Positions 33,093-45,069 of a DNA stretch of 64,000 nucleotides are shown here, piece after piece. The position numbers and the translations under genes are program-made. Position 1 is the first letter of the stretch; each line of letters begins with the position of its first letter. Origin of the DNA: Undaria pinnatifida (Eukaryota; Sar; Phaeophyceae; Laminariales; Alariaceae); the NCBI GenBank assembly GCA_012845835.1, contig JABAKD010000004.1, forward strand, positions 6,739,765-6,803,764, written 5' to 3'. The notes beneath the pieces are model-generated. The model ran no database searches and was not told where the DNA came from. It was given only the letters and a program-made list of their open reading frames with translations.

Positions 33093-33749
33093 AGACGCAC
33101 AATATACGGAATATTGGGGCAACTGCTATTAAATGCTTATAAAAGATCACTCAGTCGCTGTTATATACCTGGTATAGCAGTATTTACTGTGCTATTGAAC
33201 GTTATTATAAAAAAACGTTCTATAGCCCTACCCACAGCGCTGTAAAACATTATAGACTATGGCACTGTCCACTATATACAATAATAAACTGGTGCCAAAA
33301 CCGTCAGATTTATCCCCTCGAAAGGATTTATAGCTTACATGCACAAATTGCCCCTTTACCCCCCCCCCCCCCCCCCCCTCCAAACCCGCTCGCTTTTGAT
33401 CAAAACCAGGCCCCCACGTCCTTCAAAACTCCGCCCCACCCCCCTCACCGGTTATTCGACTTACAAGATTCACTTGATAAAAGGATACGTTTCCCTTCAC
33501 AGCTGTCAGATTTTGTCCCCCCTCAGAAACGGGTTTTATAGTTTCCGCGCACAGACTGACTGAAATCATCCTGTTGACCCTGATAGCTACACTGTAGTTG
33601 TAAGGGGAGTCGCCGACCTGTACACTTAATGAGGACACACAACTCGTAATGCGCGCGATCGGAGTATCACACACAGCTTGCAAAGATGAGTTTCGACGAA
33701 ATCTTCGATCTCACAGCTGGAGTGTATTTTCATTTTTTATCATATGGAG

Positions 33750-34100
33750 AATCCCACCCAGTCAACGTCATACAATCAACCCAGGCGCATGTTACGCTAG
33801 AGGCTCGTCGTTTATTATCTGGGGCTCCTGACCGGACGAGGTCTGTCAGCAACAACCCAAACATGCAAAAGAAAGCTTGGCGAAAAAACGGCACGTACAA
33901 CCAGCCGAACGCAATCCTATGGCCGAGGTATATTATAAGAATTATATTACACGTCATTCAACTGTGAGATCGAATATTTTGTCGAGGTATATACAACAAT
34001 TCATCACAGGTATTAATAGTAGTGCGACGCAAGCACGGCACTATTACGAGGACATTGGCTTAGTGCCTCTACAACTAGAGACTATTTTTGGGCACAAGTT
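33750..34100 (+). other. Block with a protein-like frame next to LTR copy B
   Basis: Between a C-comb terminus and the outer edge of the LTR, the plus strand has open frames reading VTLEARRLLSGAPDRTRSVS (33686-33967) and then ARHYYEDIGLVPLQLETIFG (33877-34170). They look coding-like but match nothing I recognise. If real they would be exon or transposon fragments that predate the LTR insertion. Duplicated at +4,049. Confidence 0.3.
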
Positions 34101-34593
34101 TGTTTGGCCATCCACGTACACGGGTGGCAGGCGCATGGCTGGGTCACTCACGGAGACAGAAGTCACGTAATCCGGAGAGCCAACGGGCTGGGAAGAGGAG
34201 TGAAAAACATATATTAAGGAAAGAAGGAAGGGAATTGCAGGAAAGGTGCAGCAGTAAAGTGCACTAACATGCAGTCAGTGCCGCTTAGGGGCTTTTCCCA
34301 TTCCCTCACGTGGTGACCCTAAAATTTGAGATTAATAGGGACAACTTATATATTTCGTATCATCCTTAATGAGGACACACAACCCGCAATACGCGCGATC
34401 GGAGTATCACGCGTGCACAGCTTGCAAAGGTTAGTTTCGACAAAATATTTGATCTCACAGCTGGAGTGTATTTTCATTTTTATAATATTATCCGTTCGGG
34501 AAACCCTGGGTTCCCCCGTATCTCCGAAGATGCTACACCAAAATATCCTACGTCGCATCGTAAATCAGATTTGTGCACAGGCATAAACCAATA
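34101..34593 (-). mobile_element. 3' LTR of copy B, with C-comb terminus inserted
   Basis: The minus strand starts TATTGG just after a polypurine tract (34594-34606, aggaagggggaa on the minus strand) and ends ccaaaca at 34101. A C-comb terminal segment (about 34370-34495) interrupts it. The identical duplicate is 38150-38642. Confidence 0.75.
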
Positions 34594-35214
34594 TTCCCCC
34601 TTCCTGTGTGCACGTCATGAGTACGATCAACTCGAGCATATCGAAGATTGGGACCGCCAATCATATCAATAGTTCTACTCGTACCATCTTCGTAGATTCT
34701 ATGCGGTCATACACATCATACATTGGAGTTGTGCACAGGCATAAACCAACACATAAACCAGTGTTCCCCCTGCCTGTGTGCACGTCACGGTAACGTTCAT
34801 CCAAAGCGCACCATCCGAACCTTGCCTGTTCAGAACAAGGTACATGTCTCAAAAATCCAATTTCAATTTCAAAACAATACTGCCTCTACTCCAAAAACCC
34901 GAATATTGATACCCAACGCCGTAGCGGGCGGAATCGAACCGCAGTAATCGTAACGGAAATCGCTGATAAGAGCATTGGCGATCAAGAGTGCAGTGGGATT
35001 AATCCGTGTTAAACCAGCAAGAAAAGCTATCGACTGTGATTCAACAAATCAAGCATAAAATAACCCCGAAACCACCAATATTTTGCCTCAAATTATCATA
35101 CTCCCAAGGCTTCGATCAAGTAAATTCAATTCTGAAATCAAGACAAAAAATACGAGGTATCAAGTTTCGTTTTCCACTACTACTCGAAAACAAGCAATAC
35201 TGCTGATCCCCACA

Positions 35215-35517
35215 TTAATATGCTTCCAAACCTTCGATCGAGCAACATTCTGGTGCGGGTGGTAATATAGATACTCCCGTTTTCAACATGCCCCAGGCAA
35301 AGTTAAAAACAATATAACTATTAGTATCAACGCAGACCCGAGTTTGATTCTCGGATATTGACACGAGCAAATAGTCAAATCTACATCCCTCCTGCTGGTG
35401 ACAACTGTCACGATAATGCTCACGCCATCCTACATTCACTGCAAACTCAAAAGTACCATCCTCATATTCAAACAAAAATGTAAGAGCATCGCCTTCAACT
35501 ATTATTTCATGACCCAA
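35215..35517 (-). CDS. LTR-element protein X2, intact frame (unknown function)
   Basis: A 100-codon frame on the sense strand of copy B. It opens LGHEIIVEGDALTFLFEYED, continues GTFEFAVNVGWREHYRDSC, then DYLLVSISENQTRVCVDTNS and FAWGMLKTGVSILPP. The frame is preceded by tatcttag|ct, a possible splice acceptor; no ATG precedes the conserved part, so it is more likely an exon or a fragment of a larger frame. Acidic/aromatic alternation suggests beta strands. Copy A (8433-8735) is frameshifted; the identical duplicate is 39264-39566. I do not recognise the family. Confidence 0.4.
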   Translation of the reverse strand: MGHEIIVEGDALTFLFEYEDGTFEFAVNVGWREHYRDSCHQQEGCRFDYLLVSISENQTRVCVDTNSYIVFNFAWGMLKTGVSILPPAPECCSIEGLEAY

Positions 35518-35638
35518 AATTTGAGCTAAGATACAACCTCTCCCACTCCGGAGTCAAACTCCCCCACACCGGAGTCAAGCCACATCTTGTCCAACCAGTT
35601 CCGCTCTGGTTTAGTCTTTACCAAGCTCTCAACACGGG

Positions 35639-35977
35639 TTGGTATTACAGGACACTTTGATTAGGACATGTGCTCTTTCAACAAACTATGGCAGCCAGCA
35701 TTCATCATACCTACCTACTCTCCCTGTACATATAAATCGAGCTTCCTGCCAGCTCGACCTCCAATTCATATCACCAGGAGTTCATGGCAAGACTACGGCG
35801 GTGGTGATGCCTCCGCGAGCTGAAAAAGAATATGTCACGTGGACGATCGATATCTCTTTCCGCCCCACCAGCTCAAAGCTAAAAATCTCAAAGTTTCTCG
35901 TCAAACGCTCCCAAAAACAACAAATATTTTGCTCGTACGATACTACTGCTGTGCGTGCGTTCGTACATGACGTGTGA
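35639..35977 (+). CDS. Antisense frame in region X, conserved between copies
   Basis: 112 codons on the strand opposite to the LTR element, with words ASCQLDLQFISPGVHGKTTA and PPRAEKEYVTW. In copy A (8085-8339) the same frame survives with a 3-nt indel and mostly conservative changes until a 1-nt deletion. Of five substitutions I inspected in a 40-nt stretch, three fall in third positions, weak evidence for coding. It may be a captured gene fragment. Duplicated at 39688-40026. Confidence 0.3.
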   Translation: MVLQDTLIRTCALSTNYGSQHSSYLPTLPVHINRASCQLDLQFISPGVHGKTTAVVMPPRAEKEYVTWTIDISFRPTSSKLKISKFLVKRSQKQQIFCSYDTTAVRAFVHDV

Positions 35978-36149
35978 TCACCTGTGGATAGTATACGTCT
36001 TATATCTGGCTACCCTTCCCCCCTGATCACTCGGTTCTGTACGGCATCGGGGGGGTGGGTGGGGGGGGGTGAAAACAATCTTATCATCCACTACAAGCAT
36101 TGCCCAGAAAATACGTCAATAAACTACGATTCTGGTACCACAGGTACTG

Positions 36150-37428
36150 CCTCCCCTCCCCCTCCACTGACCTCTTTTTCATAACAAACCCCGACCCTTT
36201 CCCCCCCCCCGCCCCTCCGTCCCCCGATTCCCCCCCCCCTTCCGCCTAGTCTGTCCAAACGCCCCACTCACAATCAAAATCGGCCTGAGTAATGAACACC
36301 ATTACGCAGTTGATATCACGTCATTAATATTTTTCTGACCATCCATGACGTAGTTTTCAATTATTTTTCCCCCCAACCCCCCCCCCCCCTTCCAACGCCC
36401 CCTCTTTTCCGACCACCTACACGATCGCCTAGACCTAGCACCACGCGTATAGCAAGCTGCTACATATCATTGATCTCACAGCCGAAGTGTATTTGAATAT
36501 TATTTGTGACCTAAACCTCCTAAAAATCCCCCCCCCCCCCCCCCCCCCTCTTGCTCTCCCTTACTCAAACGCCCCACCAAATATCGAAATCCGCCACATT
36601 AATAAACACTTCACGCATAAGATATCACCTCATTATCTTTCGAGAGCCATCCATGCCGCTGTGTTTCCCCTCCCCCCCCCCCCATCCCCCCCCCCCCCCC
36701 CCCCCCCCCCCCGCTCCAACGCCCCCTCCTTCCCGACCACCTACACGATCGCCTAGACCTAGCACCACGCGTATAACAAACTGCTACATATCTTTGATCT
36801 CACAGCCGAAGTGTATTTGAATATTATTTGTAACCTACACCTCCTAAAAATCCCCCCCCCCCCCCCCCCCCCTCTTGCTTTCCCTTACTCAAACGCCCCA
36901 CCAAATATCGAAATCCGCCACATTAATAAACACTTCACGCACAGGATATCACCTCATTATCTTTCGAGAGCCATCCATGCCGCTGTGTTCCCCCCCCACC
37001 CGCCTCGAACGCCCCCTTCTTCCCCATCACCCGCACCTTCGCCTAGACCTAGCACCACACGTATAACAAACCCCTCACCTAAAGCCGTCCCCCCCCCCCC
37101 CACCCCCCCCGCCCCCACCCCCCACCCTCCCCCCCCCCAACCCATCCCAACCCCACCCCCTCGAACACTCCACCCTCTCTTTACTCACTGATTGTACGAA
37201 TTACCCCAGGATATACATGATAAACTGATGTATTATTTCCAAAAATGTCACATTTATCCCCTTAAAATAATGTATAGTTTCCAGGCACATATTGAGCTGC
37301 CCCCCCCCCCCCCCCCCCCCCCGCCAATAATATAGTGGTGCCAAAACCGTCAGATATGTCCCCTCGAAAGGATTTATAGCTTACATGCACAAATTGCCCC
37401 TTTCCCCCCCCCCCCCCCCCGCCCCCCT
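36150..37428 (+). mobile_element. C-comb element inserted in region X
   Basis: Region X stops at aggtactgcc (36149) and the comb starts in mid-structure (tcccctccccctccactgac), so this copy lacks the left 500 bp. Two comb units repeat at about 36397-36715 and 36716-37010, with C runs up to 29 nt. Duplicated at 40199-41473, where the terminal segment runs to 41766. Confidence 0.75.
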
Positions 37429-40400
37429 CCAAACCCGCTCGCTTTTGATCAAAACCAGGCCCCCACGTCCTTCAAAACTCCGCCCCACCCCCCTCACCGG
37501 TTATTCGACTTACAAGATTCACTTGATAAAAGGATACGTTTCCCTTCACAGCTGTCAGATTTTGTCCCCCCTCAGAAACGGGTTTTATAGTTTCCGCGCA
37601 CAGACTGACTGAAATCATCCTGTTGACCCTGATAGCTACACTGTAGTTGTAAGGGGAGTCGCCGACCTGTACACTTAATGAGGACACACAACTCGTAATG
37701 CGCGCGATCGGAGTATCACACACAGCTTGCAAAGATGAGTTTCGACGAAATCTTCGATCTCACAGCTGGAGTGTATTTTCATTTTTTATCATATGGAGAA
37801 TCCCACCCAGTCAACGTCATACAATCAACCCAGGCGCATGTTACGCTAGAGGCTCGTCGTTTATTATCTGGGGCTCCTGACCGGACGAGGTCTGTCAGCA
37901 ACAACCCAAACATGCAAAAGAAAGCTTGGCGAAAAAACGGCACGTACAACCAGCCGAACGCAATCCTATGGCCGAGGTATATTATAAGAATTATATTACA
38001 CGTCATTCAACTGTGAGATCGAATATTTTGTCGAGGTATATACAACAATTCATCACAGGTATTAATAGTAGTGCGACGCAAGCACGGCACTATTACGAGG
38101 ACATTGGCTTAGTGCCTCTACAACTAGAGACTATTTTTGGGCACAAGTTTGTTTGGCCATCCACGTACACGGGTGGCAGGCGCATGGCTGGGTCACTCAC
38201 GGAGACAGAAGTCACGTAATCCGGAGAGCCAACGGGCTGGGAAGAGGAGTGAAAAACATATATTAAGGAAAGAAGGAAGGGAATTGCAGGAAAGGTGCAG
38301 CAGTAAAGTGCACTAACATGCAGTCAGTGCCGCTTAGGGGCTTTTCCCATTCCCTCACGTGGTGACCCTAAAATTTGAGATTAATAGGGACAACTTATAT
38401 ATTTCGTATCATCCTTAATGAGGACACACAACCCGCAATACGCGCGATCGGAGTATCACGCGTGCACAGCTTGCAAAGGTTAGTTTCGACAAAATATTTG
38501 ATCTCACAGCTGGAGTGTATTTTCATTTTTATAATATTATCCGTTCGGGAAACCCTGGGTTCCCCCGTATCTCCGAAGATGCTACACCAAAATATCCTAC
38601 GTCGCATCGTAAATCAGATTTGTGCACAGGCATAAACCAATATTCCCCCTTCCTGTGTGCACGTCATGAGTACGATCAACTCGAGCATATCGAAGATTGG
38701 GACCGCCAATCATATCAATAGTTCTACTCGTACCATCTTCGTAGATTCTATGCGGTCATACACATCATACATTGGAGTTGTGCACAGGCATAAACCAACA
38801 CATAAACCAGTGTTCCCCCTGCCTGTGTGCACGTCACGGTAACGTTCATCCAAAGCGCACCATCCGAACCTTGCCTGTTCAGAACAAGGTACATGTCTCA
38901 AAAATCCAATTTCAATTTCAAAACAATACTGCCTCTACTCCAAAAACCCGAATATTGATACCCAACGCCGTAGCGGGCGGAATCGAACCGCAGTAATCGT
39001 AACGGAAATCGCTGATAAGAGCATTGGCGATCAAGAGTGCAGTGGGATTAATCCGTGTTAAACCAGCAAGAAAAGCTATCGACTGTGATTCAACAAATCA
39101 AGCATAAAATAACCCCGAAACCACCAATATTTTGCCTCAAATTATCATACTCCCAAGGCTTCGATCAAGTAAATTCAATTCTGAAATCAAGACAAAAAAT
39201 ACGAGGTATCAAGTTTCGTTTTCCACTACTACTCGAAAACAAGCAATACTGCTGATCCCCACATTAATATGCTTCCAAACCTTCGATCGAGCAACATTCT
39301 GGTGCGGGTGGTAATATAGATACTCCCGTTTTCAACATGCCCCAGGCAAAGTTAAAAACAATATAACTATTAGTATCAACGCAGACCCGAGTTTGATTCT
39401 CGGATATTGACACGAGCAAATAGTCAAATCTACATCCCTCCTGCTGGTGACAACTGTCACGATAATGCTCACGCCATCCTACATTCACTGCAAACTCAAA
39501 AGTACCATCCTCATATTCAAACAAAAATGTAAGAGCATCGCCTTCAACTATTATTTCATGACCCAAAATTTGAGCTAAGATACAACCTCTCCCACTCCGG
39601 AGTCAAACTCCCCCACACCGGAGTCAAGCCACATCTTGTCCAACCAGTTCCGCTCTGGTTTAGTCTTTACCAAGCTCTCAACACGGGTTGGTATTACAGG
39701 ACACTTTGATTAGGACATGTGCTCTTTCAACAAACTATGGCAGCCAGCATTCATCATACCTACCTACTCTCCCTGTACATATAAATCGAGCTTCCTGCCA
39801 GCTCGACCTCCAATTCATATCACCAGGAGTTCATGGCAAGACTACGGCGGTGGTGATGCCTCCGCGAGCTGAAAAAGAATATGTCACGTGGACGATCGAT
39901 ATCTCTTTCCGCCCCACCAGCTCAAAGATAAAAATCTCAAAGTTTCTCGTCAAACGCTCCCAAAAACAACAAATATTTTGCTCGTACGATACTACTGCTG
40001 TGCGTGCGTTCGTACATGACGTGTGATCACCTGTGGATAGTATACGTCTTATATCTGGCTACCCTTCCCCCCTGATCACTCGGTTCTGTACGGCATCGGG
40101 GGGGTGGGTGGGGGGGGGTGAAAACAATCTTATCATCCACTACAAGCATTGCCCAGAAAATACGTCAATAAACTACGATTCTGGTACCACAGGTACTGCC
40201 TCCCCTCCCCCTCCACTGACCTCTTTTTCATAACAAACCCCGACCCTTTCCCCCCCCCCGCCCCTCCGTCCCCCGATTCCCCCCCCCCTTCCGCCTAGTC
40301 TGTCCAAACGCCCCACTCACAATCAAAATCGGCCTGAGTAATGAACACCATTACGCAGTTGATATCACGTCATTAATATTTTTCTGACCATCCATGACGT

Positions 40401-41473
40401 AGTTTTCAATTATTTTTCCCCCCAACCCCCCCCCCCCCTTCCAACGCCCCCTCTTTTCCGACCACCTACACGATCGCCTAGACCTAGCACCACGCGTATA
40501 GCAAGCTGCTACATATCATTGATCTCACAGCCGAAGTGTATTTGAATATTATTTGTGACCTAAACCTCCTAAAAATCCCCCCCCCCCCCCCCCCCCTCTT
40601 GCTCTCCCTTACTCAAACGCCCCACCAAATATCGAAATCCGCCACATTAATAAACACTTCACGCATAAGATATCACCTCATTATCTTTCGAGAGCCATCC
40701 ATGCCGCTGTGTTTCCCCTCCCCCCCCCCCCATCCCCCCCCCCCCCTCCCCCCCCCCCCGCTCCAACGCCCCCTCCTTCCCGACCACCTACACGATCGCC
40801 TAGACCTAGCACCACGCGTATAACAAACTGCTACATATCTTTGATCTCACAGCCGAAGTGTATTTGAATATTATTTGTAACCTACACCTCCTAAAAATCC
40901 CCCCCCCCCCCCCCCCCCCTCTTGCTTTCCCTTACTCAAACGCCCCACCAAATATCGAAATCCGCCACATTAATAAACACTTCACGCACAGGATATCACC
41001 TCATTATCTTTCGAGAGCCATCCATGCCGCTGTGTTCCCCCCCCACCCGCCTCGAACGCCCCCTTCTTCCCCATCACCCGCACCTTCGCCTAGACCTAGC
41101 ACCACACGTATAACAAACCCCTCACCTAAAGCCGTCCCCCCCCCCCCCACCCCCCCCGCCCCCACCCCCCACCCTCCCCCCCCCCAACCCATCCCAACCC
41201 CACCCCCTCGAACACTCCACCCTCTCTTTACTCACTGATTGTACGAATTACCCCAGGATATACATGATAAACTGATGTATTATTTCCAAAAATGTCACAT
41301 TTATCCCCTTAAAATAATGTATAGTTTCCAGGCACATATTGAGCTGCCCCCCCCCCCCCCCCCCCCCGCCAATAATATAGTGGTGCCAAAACCGTCAGAT
41401 ATGTCCCCTCGAAAGGATTTATAGCTTACATGCACAAATTGCCCCTTTCCCCCCCCCCCCCCCCCGCCCCCCT
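37429..41473. repeat. 4,049-bp direct duplication, unit 2
   Basis: See unit 1. It is 4 bp shorter through poly-C length changes. After 41504 the sequence follows a different C-comb variant (ggcccccctttcccttcaca), so the duplication ends in that module. All features of unit 1 recur at +4,049. Confidence 0.9.
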
Positions 41474-42487
41474 CCAAACCCGCTCGCTTTTGATCAAAAC
41501 CAGGCCCCCCTTTCCCTTCACAGCTGTCAGATTTTGTCCCCCTCAGAAACGGGTTTTATAGTTTCCGCGCACAGACTGACTAAAATCATCCTGTTGACCC
41601 TGATAGCCCGTACACTGTAGTTGTAAGGGGAGTCGCCGACCTATATCCTTAATGAGGACACACAACTCGTAATGCGCGCGATCGGAGTATCACACACAGC
41701 TTGCAAAGATGAGTTTCGACGAAATCTTCGATCTCACAGCTGGAGTGTATTTTAATTTTTATAATAATTAATGTAAGCATAACATCAGGCAGGGTTGAAA
41801 ATTCAGTTGTGTGTTTAAAACGCAACCACCCTATCCATCACCTCTCGCTGTTGAAACAAAAAAAAAAAGCACGAATGCATACGTATACGATTATTATAAA
41901 AAATGAAAATACACTCCAGCTGTGAGATCGAAGATTTCGTCGAAACTCATCTTTGCAAGCTGTGTGTGATACTCCGATCGCGCGCATTACGAGTTGTGTG
42001 TCCTCATTAAGGATATAGGTCGGCGACTCCCCTTACAACTACAGTGTACGGGCTATCAGGGTCAACAGGATGATTTTAGTCAGTTTATATGTGAACTTGT
42101 CCCGGCCAACCAAAAAATATGTACCACCACGACCACGTACCTGGTACCGTTTATCAATAGTATACACCGCTAATACACCAAACAGTACCGCGATATTTTC
42201 CAACGACCAGGATCAAAAGACGTGCTTTCGGCAGTAACCATTTTTCTCAACTGTTTAGAACTGAGGGAGAATGGTTGGATGAAAATGAACCAAAGTTCCA
42301 ACTCATATCACATATACGACAGAAAATTCGGCCATCACAAGCGAGCGCTATGTATCATATCCCCGACAAACATCAGTACCATGCATAGCAATTGCCCATC
42401 CCTAAATAAAGCCAGCATTTCAGTTCGTAGTTGCGCTTGATAAACAGAGTTGTATCAACCTCTAAGTATATCAGTTGTAGTATGTGT
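41474..42487 (-). mobile_element. Rest of C-comb terminus and region X of copy B
   Basis: The C-comb terminus ends at 41766 (plus). Region X resumes on the minus strand at 41890-41770 (matching 7690-7800), is broken by a reverse C-comb terminus (41893-42085), and continues at 42485-42100 (matching 7312-7690 and, beyond 42440, the end of the gag region near 6610-6638). Confidence 0.65.
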
Positions 42488-45068
42488 GTGTGTTCTTCAC
42501 ATTAAACCGTTCTTCTACTCGTCGACATCCAGCACACCCAGTGTCTGTACTGATTCTTCACCCTAGAAAGATCAGCTCTGTGGTCACAAGCTACGACACA
42601 GAGATAATGCATCGTAATGCATTCGACAACGCAATGTCATGCCCTAGTACTGGGTACGACAGGCACAACATACATACGTCAGCAACAGAAATACATTGGA
42701 AGAGAGAATACGAAATAAACAAAAACAAAAACAAAAACAAAATAATAATAAGAAAACAAATAAAACAAAGATAAAAATAAAAACAAAAATGCAACAAACG
42801 AAATGAAGGGGAAATCGAAGAAACAACCCAACCGGAAAGGAGAGCCAAATCTGGGAAAAGAAACATGATAAAATAAAATAAAATAAAGTAAAACCAAAAT
42901 AAGATAATCCGGACACGAGCCAAAAACCTGGACACGCAAGGAGGGAACAAAGGGGAAAACAAATACCCCAGAAAAAGAAGAAAAGTGCTACGTACCTACT
43001 AGTCGGCCTGGTACCTTGCTACCCTGTCTGCCATCTCCTTCCTGCCTTCGTCCACCGCGGTCTCCCTTCTATTCCTCCTGTTGCCCCCCCTGCCCCCGCT
43101 CCCTTGGACGGCTTTCCTTCTACTCCTCCTGTTTCCCCCCCTCCCCCCTTTGTGTTCTTCTCATTAAACCAAAATACCTTGTAAAAGAGAGAAACAACGA
43201 AAGAAACCAAGACAAACCAAATAAATAAATAAATAAATAAATAAATAAAAAGGGGAGCCAAAGCTCGGGAGATAGAAACATACCCCGAGCATGAGCCAAA
43301 ATGGACATGCAAGGGGGAAAGAAAGGGAAAAAAAATACCCCGGAAAACAGGAAACAAGTAAAAGACGGAAGACTGGGAGGGCCAAATAAAACAGGCTCGT
43401 CACCTACCCACCATGCAAGACTCCCTTCATAAGGATAAGAAGGGGAAAGAAAAAAGGAAAGAAAATAAATGAATTCACGGAAAAATCAAAGTACCAAGGC
43501 ATCACATTCCGAGCAGCCGCAGCAGTTGGCGGTACGAGTGGCATAGATAGAAAGGTTCCACCTACTAGTCGGCCTGGTACCTTGCTACCCTGTCTGCGGT
43601 CTCCTTCCTACTTTCATCTACCGCGGTTTCCCTTCTACTCCTCCTGCCCCCCCCCCTGCCCCCATACCCTTGTGCGGTGTTCCTTCTACCCCTCCTGCTG
43701 CCCCCCCTCCCCCCGTTCCCTTCGACACCACCCACGGCGGATGCGCGGCGCTGTCTACTCAGCTTTGCCTCATCCTCGTGCCACCTGCCCATGAACCGTT
43801 CAGCTGCTTCGAGGACCCCCCGGTACCACTTGCCCGCCTTTTTTGCTGCAGTGGGCCACAGCGCGGTCCCAACTCCAAAAACTAAGGGGGAGTGTTCCGT
43901 TGATCCCTCGTTGGCTTTGAACACCCTAAGGTCCTCAGCTATGGCTCTAGGCCAAGTCTTGAGTTGTCCGCCTGGTTTCGGGTTCTCCCCACCAGCGATC
44001 GTCCCGAACATCAACCGACGGGGCAATCGTCCCTTGTGTTGTCGCACCAGGGCCCCGGCAAAGAAGAGCCGCCGTTTACGGATGGTCGTTTCGATGCTCT
44101 CGCATCGTGTCATCCTGAGGGCCTTCGCGTACGAGAGGGTGGTGTGGTCGGTGCGTAATCGGTGCTGGAAGCCAATGACTCGCAAAAGGACTTCGTGGTG
44201 GGCTGATCGGAGCTTGGCGAAGTGGTCCGCATTGAGGGTCCACGTCACGCACCCGTACAGCAGGGTCCCAATGACCTCGGCCTTCAGCATGCGGACTTTC
44301 AGACTAAGCGGGGCGGTCGTCCTATCATACAATTCCGGGCCAAACCGTTTGAGGCATGCCCGCATGAGACGGATCCGTCGTTCGATTTCGAGCGAGAGGT
44401 CAGCGCTTTCGTGGATAATGCCGCCTAGGTATAAAAACTGGGTCGTCTGTTTATACCTCTGGCCTGATGCTTCGATCGCGAGCGGTGGGGCGAGGGATGT
44501 CTGGTCCGGTGTTCGTAGCAGCATCGTCTCTGTCTTCTTTTCCGATACCGTGAGGCCTGCTGCTTCGAAGACAGTCACGATGACTGTCATCATTTTAGCA
44601 AGGCCTTCCGCCGACTTCGAAACAATTCCTGCGTCATCTGCGTACAACATGCCCCACACAGCCCTTTGCACGCATGCCAACGGTTCCTCTTTTCCGACTA
44701 CACTGCCCTCTTCGAGGTGAACCAAATCCCTTACGATGCTTTCGTCTTTGCTGAAGCGTACCAGCACGACGTGTATCGCAGCAGCGAAGAACACGTTGAA
44801 CAGTAACGGTGATAGCACGCAGCCTTGCCGCAGCCCCTGGGTGACATTAAACTAATCCGAGTGCTCGCCGTCATCCGCACGCACGCGAGCCCGCATGCCT
44901 TCGTGGAAGTTGCGGATAACTGTGCGCATCTTGGTTGGTACGCCAAGGCGTGTGAGTACCTCCCACAACAGTTCCCGGTCGACAGAGTCGTACGCTTTCT
45001 GCAGATCGATGAAGCACATGTACAGGGGGATTTTTCTCTGTCGTCCGAGCTCTTGCAACCGGCGATAG
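42488..45068 (-). mobile_element. LINE (non-LTR retrotransposon) inserted in copy B
   Basis: Copy B of the LTR element is continuous up to about 45069 (gtcagtcgaatgat, minus strand) and resumes at about 42487 (tactacaactga), so everything between is one insertion. TAGTAT/TAGCAT at the two edges may be a short target duplication. The insertion is 5' truncated within the reverse transcriptase and has about 1 kb of 3' sequence after the ORF. In that 3' part 43005-43140 repeats the ORF end (43565-43720). Confidence 0.75.
43565..45066 (-). pseudogene. LINE reverse transcriptase ORF, one internal stop
   Basis: The minus-strand frame reads LQELGRQRKIPLYMCFIDLQ, KAYDSVDRELLW (RT motif A, F-x-D-L-x-K-A-Y-D), a TAG stop at 44849-44851, then in the same frame QGLRQGCVLSPLLFNVFF (motif B), MLYADDAGIVSKS (motif C, catalytic YADD), GLTVSEKKTETMLL (motif D), YLGG, and LLYGCVTW in the thumb region. 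The C-terminal 120 residues are Arg/Gly-rich. The enzyme would copy its RNA at a nicked target site in the nucleus. The endonuclease and the first RT motifs are missing. Apart from the stop the frame is open for about 490 codons, so the insertion is fairly young. Confidence 0.9.
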
Positions 45069-45069
45069 C

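Larger units (their letters stand above)
33380..37428. repeat. 4,049-bp direct duplication, unit 1
   Basis: Colinear with 37429-41473. Outside homopolymer runs I find essentially one substitution (C at 35879, A at 39928). The unit contains a C-comb terminus (33500-33743), an unassigned block, LTR and 3' body of LTR-element copy B, part of region X, and a C-comb. Both junctions lie in the same poly-C/ccaaacccgctcgc module. Confidence 0.9.

Noticed and set aside
34918-34950. gcggttcgattccgcc-like T-arm on the minus strand, possible tRNA
   Set aside because: Only a T-arm-like hairpin; no matching acceptor, D or anticodon arm could be laid out, and it lies within the LTR-element body.
43677-44720. 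347-codon plus-strand frame
   Set aside because: Exact antisense of the LINE reverse transcriptase frame, which carries the YADD and other RT motifs.
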